From Aeromonas sp. RU39B (GTDB lineage: Bacteria > Pseudomonadota > Gammaproteobacteria > Enterobacterales > Aeromonadaceae): 64,000 nt of DNA. Shown one piece after another: positions 37,199 to 45,508 of this stretch. The notes beneath the pieces are model-generated. The model did no database searches. It saw only the letters and a program-made list of their open reading frames with translations, and was not told the origin of the DNA. The stretch lies in the NCBI RefSeq assembly GCF_900156095.1, contig NZ_FTMJ01000004.1, positions 186,001 to 250,000 on the forward strand, read 5' to 3'. Made by a program: the position numbers and the translations under genes. Every line of letters starts with the position of its first letter. The stretch's first letter is position 1.

Positions 37199-38614
37199 AT
37201 GAATTCTTATGTGAAGACCGCCCTCGAGAGCGAAGGGATCGAAGCCTACCTCAAGGCTCAGGAACACAAGAGCCTGCTGCGTTTTCTGACCTGCGGCAGC
37301 GTGGATGATGGCAAGAGCACCCTGATCGGCCGCCTGCTGCACGACTCCCAGCAGATCTATGAAGATCAGCTCAAGGCGCTGGAATCAGACAGCCAGAAGC
37401 TCGGCACCACCGGTGAGAAGCTGGATCTGGCCCTGCTGGTCGATGGCCTGCAAGCCGAGCGCGAGCAGGGGATCACCATCGATGTGGCGTATCGCTATTT
37501 CTCCACCGCCAAGCGCAAATTCATCATCGCCGACACCCCGGGCCATGAGCAGTACACCCGGAACATGGCGACCGGCGCCTCAACCTGCCAGCTGGCGATC
37601 ATCCTGATTGATGCGCGCAAGGGGGTGCTGGATCAGACCCGTCGTCACAGCTACATCGCCAGTCTGCTTGGCATCAAGCAGTTCGTGGTTGCGGTGAACA
37701 AGATGGATCTGGTGGAGTTCAGCCAGGATCGTTTTGACGAGATCAGCCGCGACTACCGCGCCTTTGCCAGCCAGCTCGATGTGGAAACCATCCATCTGGT
37801 GCCGGTGTCGGCTCTCGACGGTGACAACGTGGTTAACCCGAGCGTCAACATGGCCTGGTATCAGGGCGAGCCGCTGCTGAGCCTGCTCGAAACCGCCGAT
37901 GTGGAGCAGGATCTCGAGCGCCATCCGGTGCGCCTGCCGGTGCAGTACGTCAACCGCCCCAACCTCGATTTTCGTGGCTTTGCCGGCACGCTCGCTTCGG
38001 GTGTGCTGAAAGTCGGTGATCGTCTGGCGGTGCTGCCGTCGGGCAAAGAGAGCACCGTCACCCGCATCGTCACCTTTGATGGGGATCTGGACCACGCCCT
38101 GCCGGGTCAGGCCATCACCATCACCCTGGCTGACGAGATTGATATCAGCCGTGGCGATCTGCTGGTGGCGGCCAGCCACAAGCCGTCGGTCTCCCGCCGT
38201 CTGCTGGCCCATATCGTGTGGATGGGTGAGGCGCCGCTGCAACATGGTCGCAGCTATGACATCAAGCTCGCCACCAAGAAGAGCCGTGGTGAAGTGACCC
38301 AGATCCGTCACCGGGTTGATATCAACAACCTCGAAGAGCATGCCGCCAGCGAGCTCAAGCTCAACGAGATTGGCCTGTGCGAACTGGCGCTGACCGAACC
38401 GGTGGCGTTTGACCCTTACCGCGACATTCGCGATACCGGCAGCTTTATCCTGATCGACCGGCTGACCAACGTCACCGTCGGTGCCGGGATGATTGTTCAA
38501 GCGCTGGAAGAAGAGACCGCCAAGGCCGGTTTCAGCGAGTTTGAACTCGAACTCAACGCTCTGATCCGCAAGCACTTCCCGCACTGGCAGGCGCTTGATA
38601 TCAGCAAGGGGTAA
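37199..38614 (+). CDS. cysN: Sulfate adenylyltransferase subunit 1 (GTPase)
   Basis: 471 residues, without the CysC kinase fusion found in some bacteria. GTPase motifs are [17 protein letters not shown] (about residues 32-48), [17 protein letters not shown] and AVNKMDLV; elongation-factor-like beta barrels follow. GTP hydrolysis drives sulfate adenylylation by CysD. It is transcribed with cysD and an SLC13-like permease starting four bases later. Confidence 0.97.
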   Translation: MNSYVKTALESEGIEAYLKAQEHKSLLRFLTCGSVDDGKSTLIGRLLHDSQQIYEDQLKALESDSQKLGTTGEKLDLALLVDGLQAEREQGITIDVAYRYFSTAKRKFIIADTPGHEQYTRNMATGASTCQLAIILIDARKGVLDQTRRHSYIASLLGIKQFVVAVNKMDLVEFSQDRFDEISRDYRAFASQLDVETIHLVPVSALDGDNVVNPSVNMAWYQGEPLLSLLETADVEQDLERHPVRLPVQYVNRPNLDFRGFAGTLASGVLKVGDRLAVLPSGKESTVTRIVTFDGDLDHALPGQAITITLADEIDISRGDLLVAASHKPSVSRRLLAHIVWMGEAPLQHGRSYDIKLATKKSRGEVTQIRHRVDINNLEEHAASELKLNEIGLCELALTEPVAFDPYRDIRDTGSFILIDRLTNVTVGAGMIVQALEEETAKAGFSEFELELNALIRKHFPHWQALDISKG

Positions 38615-38617
38615 GGC

Positions 38618-40342
38618 ATGACCTGGCAACAATCCCTGATCCTGGGTTTGCTGGTTGCCCTGATTGCGCTGCTGATCCAGGGCCGGCTGCGGCCGGCCCT
38701 GCTCTTCACCGGCGCGGTGATGGTGAGCTACCTGTGCGGTCTGGCCGATATCCAGAGCCTGACCGCAGGCTATACCAACAGCTCCCTGCTGACGCTGGTG
38801 CTGTTGTTGCTGGTGTCGCTGGCCGTTGAAAAGACCCGCATGATGAGCTGGTTTGCTGGCGCCATCGGCAGCGGCTCGTTTGGCAAGGTGCTGACCAAGG
38901 TGTGGTTCTCCACCGCCTTTTTGTCGGCGTTTGTGAACAACACGGCGGTGGTGGCCTCTATGCTCGGCGCGGTCAAACGCAACCCCGAGCACAGCGCCGC
39001 GCGCCTGCTGCTGCCCATGTGCTTTGCCGCCACTTTTGGCGGTGTGCTGACCCTGATCGGCACCTCGACCAACCTCATCGTCAACAGCTTTCTGGTGAAG
39101 ATGGGCGCCAAGCCGCTGGGCATGTTTGATTTCTTTATGGTGGGGGCGGGCACGCTGCTGACCGGCTGGATTGCGGTGATGATCTTCTCGCGCCGCCTGC
39201 CGGAGCAAGAGAGCGAGTTTGACCCGGCCCACGGCTATTTTCTGGAAGCCAAGGTCGGGCGCGGCTCGCCGATGGCCGGTCGCAGCGTCAAGGACAATGG
39301 CCTGCGCAGCCTGAAAAGCCTCTATCTGGCCGAGATCATTCGTGGCGAACAGGTGATCTGCCCGGTGCAGCCGGAGCACGAGCTGCATGAAGGGGATGTG
39401 CTGCTGTTTTGCGGCGATGTGGAGAGCGTCGGCGTGTTGCAGGAGATGCGCGGCCTTGAGCTTTACGGCGAGCATCGCCTTAACGGCCAGCATCTGGTCG
39501 AGGTGATTGTCAGCCACAGCTCGCGTCTGGTGGGGCAAACCATCAAGGACGCCGAGTTTCGCACCCATTTTGATGCGGTGGTGCTGGCAGTGCGCCGTGG
39601 TGAAAGCCAGTTAACCGGCGGGCTCGGTCAGATTGAGCTGCATGCCGGTGACGTGCTGCTGCTCGCGCCCGGTCCGCGCTTTGCCAGCAACAAGAGTTTG
39701 AATCGCGAGTTTCTGGTGGTGAGCGGTCTGGAAGCATCGACCCGGCTCGATACCCGCCGCAGCGCCGCTGTGGTCGCCGGTTTTGTTGCCGTGATTGGCG
39801 CTTCGGTGATCGATGTCGTGCCACTGTTTAAAGGGCTGCTGATCATGCTGGTGGCGCTGTTGGCGACCCGCATCCTCACCCTTGATGAGATTCGCCGCCG
39901 CTTCCCGTTGGAGATCTGGCTGGTGGTTGGCGGGGCGCTGGCCCTGTCGGATCAGCTCGAGCAGACCGGGCTTGCCAAGGTGATTGCCCAGTGGCTGATG
40001 GGGGAATTTAACGGCTCCAGCCCCATCATCGCCTTTATCGGTATTTATCTGTTTACCCTGGTGCTGACCGAGCTGATGAGTAACAACGCCGCCGCTGCGC
40101 TGGCGTTTCCCATGGGTTATCAGCTGGCGCTGAGTATGGACGTGGCCACCATGCCCTTTATTTTGGCGGTGCTGTTTGGTGCGAGCTCGAGCTTTATCCT
40201 GCCCTACGGCTATCAGACCAACCTGATGGTCTACTCGGCCGGTAACTACCGGATGCAGGATTACCTCATGCTGGCGCTGCCGGTTTCGCTCGCCTACAGC
40301 ATCGGTGTTATCGTCATGGTCCCGCTGCTCTTCCCGTTCTGA
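38618..40342 (+). CDS. SLC13/DASS-like anion permease with two RCK_C (TrkA-C) domains
   Basis: 574 residues. Two blocks of transmembrane helices (about residues 4-190 and 395-570) flank a soluble middle with two TrkA-C-like domains ([20 protein letters not shown] start and [20 protein letters not shown]). The motif [18 protein letters not shown] resembles the Na+/anion binding loop of DASS proteins, and a second [16 protein letters not shown] lies in the C-terminal half. Because it is inserted between cysN and cysC, sulfate is the likely substrate, supplying the pathway in place of or beside a CysPTWA system. This placement is also known in Vibrio. It overlaps nothing and is followed after 10 bases by cysC. 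Confidence 0.87.
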   Translation: MTWQQSLILGLLVALIALLIQGRLRPALLFTGAVMVSYLCGLADIQSLTAGYTNSSLLTLVLLLLVSLAVEKTRMMSWFAGAIGSGSFGKVLTKVWFSTAFLSAFVNNTAVVASMLGAVKRNPEHSAARLLLPMCFAATFGGVLTLIGTSTNLIVNSFLVKMGAKPLGMFDFFMVGAGTLLTGWIAVMIFSRRLPEQESEFDPAHGYFLEAKVGRGSPMAGRSVKDNGLRSLKSLYLAEIIRGEQVICPVQPEHELHEGDVLLFCGDVESVGVLQEMRGLELYGEHRLNGQHLVEVIVSHSSRLVGQTIKDAEFRTHFDAVVLAVRRGESQLTGGLGQIELHAGDVLLLAPGPRFASNKSLNREFLVVSGLEASTRLDTRRSAAVVAGFVAVIGASVIDVVPLFKGLLIMLVALLATRILTLDEIRRRFPLEIWLVVGGALALSDQLEQTGLAKVIAQWLMGEFNGSSPIIAFIGIYLFTLVLTELMSNNAAAALAFPMGYQLALSMDVATMPFILAVLFGASSSFILPYGYQTNLMVYSAGNYRMQDYLMLALPVSLAYSIGVIVMVPLLFPF

Positions 40343-40352
40343 TGGAGGCAAA

Positions 40353-40946
40353 ATGAATAACATCGTGTGGCATCCGCATGCGGTTACCCGCTCTGACCGC
40401 AGCCGTGCCAAGGGGCAGCAACCCGTGGTGCTCTGGTTTACCGGCCTCTCCGGCGCGGGCAAATCGACCTTGGCGGGCGCCCTGGAAGAGGCGTTGGCCG
40501 CCCACGGCAAGCACACCTACCTGCTTGATGGCGACAACGTGCGCCATGGTCTTTGCAGCGATCTCGGTTTTGATGAGGCGGCGCGGCGCGAAAATATCCG
40601 CCGGGTTGGTGAAGTGGCCAAGCTGATGGTCGATGCCGGCCTTATCGTGCTCACCGCCTTTATCTCGCCCTATCGTGAAGAGCGCGACTTGGTGCGTGGC
40701 CTGCTGGGGGAGGGGGAGTTTCTCGAAGTGTTTGTCGATGCGCCGCTGGCCCTATGTGAACAACGCGACCCCAAGGGGCTTTATAAAAAGGCCCGCGCCG
40801 GCGAAATTCGCAACTTCACCGGTATCGATTCGGCCTACGAAGCGCCGCTTCAGCCCGAAGTGCACTTAATCAACTCCGGCCAATCCGTGCCCGAGCTAGT
40901 CGACGTGCTGCTCAGCGCGCTGCGCGAACGCGGCCTGCTCGACTAA
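40353..40946 (+). CDS. cysC: Adenylylsulfate kinase
   Basis: 197 residues from ATG 40353, with TGGAGG upstream. The P-loop is [20 protein letters not shown] (about residues 29-48), then [16 protein letters not shown] and [17 protein letters not shown], ending with [11 protein letters not shown]. It phosphorylates APS to PAPS, the substrate of CysH. Last gene of the cys cluster. A GC-rich inverted repeat CAGGGGGC / GCCCCCTG follows at about 40974-40992 without a T tract. Confidence 0.97.
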   Translation: MNNIVWHPHAVTRSDRSRAKGQQPVVLWFTGLSGAGKSTLAGALEEALAAHGKHTYLLDGDNVRHGLCSDLGFDEAARRENIRRVGEVAKLMVDAGLIVLTAFISPYREERDLVRGLLGEGEFLEVFVDAPLALCEQRDPKGLYKKARAGEIRNFTGIDSAYEAPLQPEVHLINSGQSVPELVDVLLSALRERGLLD

Positions 40947-41060
40947 TCCCAGCCTGCACCGCTCATCAATCTTCAGGGGGCGCTTGCCCCCTGACTCATC
41001 TCTTTCCCGTCTCGCTTTTATCGCCGCTACCCAGCCACCGACGCGCCGTGCTGTCGGGAA

Positions 41061-41093
41061 CGTAGGGTGCCAATAAGCGCAGCGCATTGCACC
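41061..41093 (+). repeat. Small dispersed palindromic repeat, copy 2
   Basis: CGTAGGGTGCCAATAAGCGC, followed by AGCGCATTGCACC, matches the minus-strand reading of 10750-10781 with one inserted C. Confidence 0.7.
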
Positions 41094-41219
41094 ACTAACC
41101 AGAGCCGTGCTTGGTTAAACGCCTGAGCTTATTTATTCAGCTCGGTGGATTGGCTCGAAAACCAAAATTGTGCGCCAGTTGTGCATGCCTGTTGGTACTT
41201 TGGTCGTTACGTGACAAAC

Positions 41220-41240
41220 AGAACGGTGGGTGTCCTCAAT
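41220..41240 (+). repeat. REP-like motif, GGTGGGTGTCC type (copy a)
   Basis: The 11-mer GGTGGGTGTCC followed by TCAAT. It matches the ends of the Y1-transposase element at 7138-7157 and 8332-8351. Confidence 0.6.
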
Positions 41241-41297
41241 TTGGTACCTCGCTTTTATCACCGCTACCCAGCCACTCACTAGCCGTGCTGTTGGGAA

Positions 41298-41330
41298 CGT
41301 AGGGTGCCAATAAGCGCAGCGCATTGCACC
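41298..41330 (+). repeat. Small dispersed palindromic repeat, copy 3
   Basis: Identical core to copy 2 (41061-41093), lying at the same position in the second 237-bp unit. Confidence 0.7.
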
Positions 41331-41456
41331 ACTAACCAGTGCCGAGCTTGGTCAAACACCTGGGCTTATTTATTCAGCTCGGTGGATTAGAACGAGAGCC
41401 AAAACCAAGCGTTGATTTTGCCTGTCTGCCTGCCTGTTGGTCGCTAAGGGCCGCTC

Positions 41457-41477
41457 AGAACGGTGGGTGTCCCAATT
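41457..41477 (+). repeat. REP-like motif, GGTGGGTGTCC type (copy b)
   Basis: CGGTGGGTGTCCCAATT; the tail CCCAATT is the same as at 8346-8352. It directly precedes the IS256-type fragment. Confidence 0.6.
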
Positions 41478-41483
41478 CGCGCA

Positions 41484-41717
41484 ACCAATGCGATCGAGGC
41501 TGCCCATCGGCAATTCCGCAAACTGACAAAAACCAAAGGTGGTTTCGCCAATGAAAATAGTTTTCTCAAGCTGTTATATGCCGGTATGTTGCAGGCATCA
41601 AAACTCTGGACGCTGCCCATACAGAATTGGAATCTGACATTGTCGCGGCTATCGATCCATTTCTCCGGCAGATTGGATGATCATATTAACCTATGTTCGG
41701 CTGACACAGAAGATTGA
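41484..41717 (+). pseudogene. IS256-family transposase, C-terminal remnant
   Basis: The frame starting at ACC 41484 reads TNAIEAAHRQFRKLTKTKGG, then FLKLLYAGMLQASKLW and PIQNWNLTLSRLSIHFSGRL, the conserved C-terminus of IS256 (Mutator-type) DDE transposases. All upstream catalytic parts are missing; the fragment begins right after a REP-like motif. It is a dead remnant of about 75 codons. Confidence 0.85.
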
Positions 41718-41723
41718 ACACCC

Positions 41724-42650
41724 TCACGTTTTGCTCAGAACGGTGGGTGCTCCAATAGTTCGGCGCAACCGTTCAATTAGTTCCTCTGGTTTCATTGCTG
41801 GCTTGGTTCTATGTAAAATGCGATGGCAATTAGAACAGACAACACAAACATCATCTAATGTGCTTTTGTAGTTTTCATCTTTCTCAGATAGTGGGTTTTT
41901 ATGGTGGCATTCAATAAACCCAGAACCTATTTCAGCACCATAAAAAGATTCAAAATCAAATCCGCAAATTTGGCATTTGAATCCATATTTATTTTTAGCA
42001 TCTTGTACTAATTTTGCATTTCTCTTGAAATAATATGATTCGCGAACATGCCGTTCACCTTCCTCGTAATCCTGTTGTGGTGAATTTTCCCTAATTTCAA
42101 AACTATGAGAGTTCTCAATATTATAGCCACATTGAGTTAAGTGTTTAACATAACCTTCAGGGCCACCAAAGCTTTCTAATCTATCGCTTTTTACACGATA
42201 GACATTTCCCGCTGGTCTAAATTTTGGCAGGTATTGAACGTCTTGCTTAAACTGAAACCATGTAAGGTTAATGGGTTTTGTTTTAAAGAAGAAGATATAA
42301 GGGAAATGCGAACTACCCCATAAAAAATCTGACAGATCAAGTAATGGCTCTTTCCAAAAACTTCTCACGTGACATAAAGCTGGCATTTCACCATTACCGC
42401 CAGTGGTCTTTATTAGAAGCATTACATCATCAACACTGAGCTGGCGAATTATACTTTTTGCTCCTTCAGGAACACCCCATACATTACACCACCCTTCTGG
42501 GAATTCATTATTAAGCGCATTCTCGATTTCTGCCTGCAGATGAATAGGGCAACGTTCAACGATATCCGCAATAGCAACATCACCAAAGACTGTTTTAGGG
42601 AAGTCACTATTCGCCCCTTTTATGCCTACATCATGAAAAAATAATTGCAT
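41724..42650 (-). CDS. HNH endonuclease domain protein
   Basis: 308 residues. The C-terminal HNH nuclease domain has a zinc-binding frame, CQICGFDFESFYG ... CVVCSNCHRILHR, around the catalytic FIECHHKNPLSEKD (about residues 247-295). The N-terminal 200 residues have no recognised family and may read DNA or act as a sensor; stand-alone HNH proteins of this type are often restriction or defence nucleases. It is AT-rich relative to the neighbouring cys genes. Both ends are bracketed by inverted copies of the GGTG..TGTCCCAAT motif, and the last residues (GAPTVLSKT) are encoded by that motif, suggesting it was moved or trimmed by the Y1-transposase system. It seems intact. Confidence 0.8.
   Translation of the reverse strand: MQLFFHDVGIKGANSDFPKTVFGDVAIADIVERCPIHLQAEIENALNNEFPEGWCNVWGVPEGAKSIIRQLSVDDVMLLIKTTGGNGEMPALCHVRSFWKEPLLDLSDFLWGSSHFPYIFFFKTKPINLTWFQFKQDVQYLPKFRPAGNVYRVKSDRLESFGGPEGYVKHLTQCGYNIENSHSFEIRENSPQQDYEEGERHVRESYYFKRNAKLVQDAKNKYGFKCQICGFDFESFYGAEIGSGFIECHHKNPLSEKDENYKSTLDDVCVVCSNCHRILHRTKPAMKPEELIERLRRTIGAPTVLSKT
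41737..41756 (+). repeat. REP-like motif, GGTGGGTGCTCC variant (copy c)
   Basis: GCTCAGAACGGTGGGTG precedes a slightly changed TCCAATA end. The preceding GCTCAGAA is shared with copy b. It overlaps the 3' end of the HNH gene, forming its last codons. Confidence 0.55.
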
Positions 42651-42683
42651 AATACTTCCTATGTACTACTGCTTATGAACTGA

Positions 42684-42705
42684 AATTGGGACAGTCACCA
42701 TTTTG
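42684..42705 (-). repeat. REP-like motif, GGTGACTGTCC variant (copy d, inverted)
   Basis: On the minus strand CAAAATGGTGACTGTCCCAA followed by TT. It is in inverted orientation to copy c at 41737-41756, so the two flank the HNH gene. Confidence 0.55.
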
Positions 42706-43112
42706 AGTTGTTCGTAGTTGACTTTACTCGCTTATCAATTACATCAGACAACGCTACCGCCCCTGAATGACAGCTTTCAGTCTGCTGCTTGTTATCTGCG
42801 GTGTGATGCTGATCTGGCTCAGGCTTGACTCCAATGAGACGGTTGCCAAGTGGGTATAATATCGAGCGGAGCGGGTCAGGAAAGTGGAAGAGGAAAATTT
42901 CCTGAGCAAGATCAATAAACTAATCGAGATTAACTGAGCCCCTGCCTTTGGCCGGAGACTCGGCTTACCCATCCAGCCTGTTTGCGCACAGCGTTGATAA
43001 CGAAGGGTGAACGGGAAGAGTGGGCACATTGATGGCCCCGCTAACAAGCGACATTGGCTCCATCCCTCAGCCTTGTGGCACCATACTCATCCACCTTTTC
43101 AGTAATCAGGTC
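42706..43112. other. About 400 bases without a supported gene
   Basis: A plus-strand frame from 42770 to 42937 is broken by TAA around 42860 (before: FSLLLVICGVMLIWLRLDSN; after: ERVRKVEEENFLSKINK), which looks like a decayed small gene of unknown type. Otherwise nothing was recognised. The promoter of the next gene should lie in its right half. Confidence 0.35.
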
Positions 43113-43991
43113 ATGCCCGATATTACAGCGGATGGCGATATGCTGGGTAAGCTGGCCAGCCTTGCCGGCAGCAATCCTCAGGTACAGGTTCTTTGGCTCT
43201 ATGGTTCACGGGCCAAAGGTACGCACGACCCGGCCAGTGATTGGGATCTGGCGGTGGCGTTTGACCCAGTCAAACAGGACGGTCCGTTGGGCGTTGTGCT
43301 TGAGAACCGGTTACGGCCAGAGCTGTTGGCGCTGGAGTGGCAGCGAGCCTTGGGATTGGCTGATGGTGCGCTCTCTGTGCTGGATATCAATCAGGCTCCC
43401 ATTCCGTTGGCGTTTGCCGTGGTGGCCGCCAATCACCTGCTTTATAGTCGTGACGAAGGGCGGCGATTACAGGAAGAGGCGCGCATTATGTCCCGGCAGG
43501 AGATCGATTTTTCTTCTGCGGCATGGGCGAACTACTCCAGCAATGAAAGCAGCGATAACGCCTATATCAGCGCCTTGCGTATCAGCCTGTCACGCTATCA
43601 GGCCGAGTTATCAGAGATCCGCACCATCTTGGCAGAGCGTGCGCTCTCCAATCTGGAATACCGCGCCGCAGAGCGGACGCTTCAAGTGACGATTGAAGCG
43701 TGTATTGGCGTGTCAAAACATTGGGCGAGGGCACTGGCGGGGCATACGCCGCAAGATGCTTATCAGGCTTTCGAGATCTTGTCTCAGCGCGGCGAACTTG
43801 CCGCAGATAGCCTGCTTGGCTGGCGCAAGATTATCGGGCTGCGTAATGCGCTGGTGCACGACTATCTCAATATTGACCCTGACATTATTCGCAGCGTGAT
43901 CGGCCAAGGTTATAGCGATCAGCTCTTTACCTTTGCCCATCAAGGGCTGGACTGGCTGGCCGCGCATTTGGGCAAACTACCTTATGTTTAA
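43113..43991 (+). CDS. Fused nucleotidyltransferase (MNT) - HEPT protein
   Basis: 292 residues from ATG 43113; the frame is open to 43020, so the start is uncertain. Residues about 20-125 form a minimal nucleotidyltransferase: VLWLYGSRAKGTHDPASDWD, then LAVAF, with the G-S and D-x-D metal motif. Residues about 150-285 form a HEPT domain with GLRNALVHDYLNID, the RX4HXY nuclease motif. In classic MntA-HepT toxin-antitoxin pairs these are two proteins, where MntA AMPylates HepT at the tyrosine of this motif. Here both are one continuous chain, which could be a cis-regulated toxin or another nucleic-acid-directed enzyme. No separate partner is adjacent. Confidence 0.82.
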   Translation: MPDITADGDMLGKLASLAGSNPQVQVLWLYGSRAKGTHDPASDWDLAVAFDPVKQDGPLGVVLENRLRPELLALEWQRALGLADGALSVLDINQAPIPLAFAVVAANHLLYSRDEGRRLQEEARIMSRQEIDFSSAAWANYSSNESSDNAYISALRISLSRYQAELSEIRTILAERALSNLEYRAAERTLQVTIEACIGVSKHWARALAGHTPQDAYQAFEILSQRGELAADSLLGWRKIIGLRNALVHDYLNIDPDIIRSVIGQGYSDQLFTFAHQGLDWLAAHLGKLPYV

Positions 43992-44051
43992 CGATCTCAA
44001 GGTTTCTGCACCCGGGTATGGCGGGATAACGCACTGATAAATCAGGGGGCA

Positions 44052-44918
44052 TCAGCCCCCTTTCTCTTCACTGCCATCGGTCGCAATGGGTGGTGCCAGC
44101 ATGGCGACTTCGAGTTGCATACCTTGCGCCAGCAGCACTTGCAGATCTTGCTGGTACTCTTCGGGGGGCACGTCACGCAGCAACTGGGCCAGCTCGTTGG
44201 CGACCGGGGTCAGGCGGTAATAGAGCAATTTGGTGTTGCTCTGACGGCTGCGCAGGCGCCAGCGCTGGTTGGTAAATTCCAGCTCCAGCCCGTCGGCCGG
44301 CAGGGCGCCGGATTCGAGCTCGCCTTTGTGCAGCAACCCCAGTTCAAACAGCTGCAACAGGGCGTTATAGGGCAGGCGATATTTGCCAAGGCCAAGGCGT
44401 GACACCCGGGCGCGGCTAAGCAGAGTTGAGCCTTTGAAAATACCGATCAGCAGGCGGCGCTCGTCATTACCGACATAGGCGCAAGAGAGGGCGCACAGGC
44501 GCTGGAACAGCTGGGCATCGCGCTGGGTCATCTCTTTGAGGGTGACCAGGGCGCGCACCGAAAAGCTGCCCGGTGTGGCGATTTCCAGAGCGAGGATCTG
44601 TCCCCACAACTGCTGCATCGGCACCGAGCTTATCTCTTCGGCCAGCTGCAAAAAGCGGGTCAGCCAGTCGGGGTCCACATCGCCCCCGGCGGCGCTCTCG
44701 CCGCACTGGCGCGAGGCCATCACCATGATGGTTTCCAGATTGCGCTGGCGGGTGGCTTGCTCGGTGGCGAGCCGTGCACTGGCGCGCTGCTCAAAGGTGC
44801 TGTCGCTGTTTTTGGTCAGCATGCCGTCGATATGACGGCTGCGGGCCAGTCGCAGGGTCTGCTCCTGGCTGCTCAGGATACTGCTGGAGTCACGTTTGGG
44901 TGGCGGCAGATCGGACAT
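44052..44918 (-). CDS. TIGR03899 family protein
   Basis: 288 residues, soluble. The central part QRNLETIMVMASRQC, then FLQLAEEISSVPMQQLWGQI, LALEIATPGSFSVRALVTLK and RDAQLFQRLC matches the TIGR03899 family of Vibrio/Aeromonas/Shewanella proteins (DUF2806-like core), which has no assigned function. No catalytic motif is evident. It converges with the MNT-HEPT gene; an inverted repeat GGGGGC / GCCCCC at 44045-44060 overlaps its stop. Confidence 0.8.
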   Translation of the reverse strand: MSDLPPPKRDSSSILSSQEQTLRLARSRHIDGMLTKNSDSTFEQRASARLATEQATRQRNLETIMVMASRQCGESAAGGDVDPDWLTRFLQLAEEISSVPMQQLWGQILALEIATPGSFSVRALVTLKEMTQRDAQLFQRLCALSCAYVGNDERRLLIGIFKGSTLLSRARVSRLGLGKYRLPYNALLQLFELGLLHKGELESGALPADGLELEFTNQRWRLRSRQSNTKLLYYRLTPVANELAQLLRDVPPEEYQQDLQVLLAQGMQLEVAMLAPPIATDGSEEKGG

Positions 44919-44975
44919 GGCGCACCAGTACGCAGTGGATAAGAGTGGTCATCTTACTCTGTCGCCCAGAACGAG

Positions 44976-45000
44976 AAAACCACCGCGTCGCGGTGGTTTT
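44976..45000 (-). terminator. Terminator of the zinc-uptake-like operon
   Basis: AAAACCACCGC and GCGGTGGTTTT form a stem of about 11 bp around 44976-45000 with T residues on the minus-strand side, 11 bases after the DUF3299 stop. Confidence 0.85.
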
Positions 45001-45011
45001 GGGCTCACTGA

Positions 45012-45485
45012 TTACTGGTCGTAAGGGACCACCTCTACCGCATCCATGGCGTATGAGGCGTTGGCCATGTCGTGGTTGGAGCTCACTACCTTCATGGTGC
45101 CCTTGACCCAGATGGCATCCCACAAGTCATCCACCGGCGCCCCTTTGGGGTACTGCACATAGATAACCTGGTTGGTCGGCGGTGGCGGCACGTGAATGCA
45201 GGCGCCAAAGTAGGGAACCAGCAGGAAGGCGGTCACCTTTTCGGCATCCCCCTCCAGCGGCACCACAAAGCCGGGCATGCGCACCGTCTGCTGATCAAGG
45301 GTTTGCACCACGCCACCGACCGGCTGTGGCTGCTCAGCGGCCGGCGCGTCGTGGTTGATCATCGGCGGCGGCACCACTTTCTCACCGGGCGGGATTAAGG
45401 CATCCCAGTCGAGGGTTTTATATTGGGTGGCACTGGCCGGACAGACCCAAAGCAGGGCCAGCAGCAGCGCTAACAGTCGTTTCAT
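45012..45485 (-). CDS. DUF3299 periplasmic protein
   Basis: 157 residues from ATG 45485 with a signal peptide (KRLLALLLALLWVCPASA). The DUF3299 core is visible: TLDWDALIPPGE, MPGFVVPLEGDAEKVTAFLL, VPYFGACIHVPPPPTNQVIY. The Cys-His pair in YFGACIHVPPPP is strongly conserved and may bind metal. Family members are commonly found with MacB-like ABC permeases. It is the last gene of the putative Zur-controlled operon, 23 bases after the permease. Confidence 0.85.
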   Translation of the reverse strand: MKRLLALLLALLWVCPASATQYKTLDWDALIPPGEKVVPPPMINHDAPAAEQPQPVGGVVQTLDQQTVRMPGFVVPLEGDAEKVTAFLLVPYFGACIHVPPPPTNQVIYVQYPKGAPVDDLWDAIWVKGTMKVVSSNHDMANASYAMDAVEVVPYDQ

Positions 45486-45508
45486 CAAGGCTCCTTGTTG
45501 CAAAGGGA

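Larger units (their letters stand above)
40947..41483. other. Non-coding region dominated by tandem repeats
   Basis: 537 bases with no gene. It contains a hairpin after cysC, the two 237-bp direct repeats, two copies of a small palindromic repeat and two copies of the GGTGGGTGTCC motif. Confidence 0.75.
41011..41484 (+). repeat. Imperfect tandem duplication, two units of 237 bp
   Basis: Unit 1 (41011-41247) and unit 2 (41248-41484) both begin CTCGCTTTTATC and stay in register throughout: the landmarks GGTGCCAATAAGCGCAGCG (41066 and 41303) and CGGTGGGTGTCC (41224 and 41461) are each exactly 237 bases apart. The units differ by scattered substitutions, so the duplication is not recent. Confidence 0.88.

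Noticed and set aside
37580-39568. Minus-strand open frame of 662 codons
   Set aside because: Antisense to cysN and the SLC13-like permease; His/Gln-rich composition without domains.
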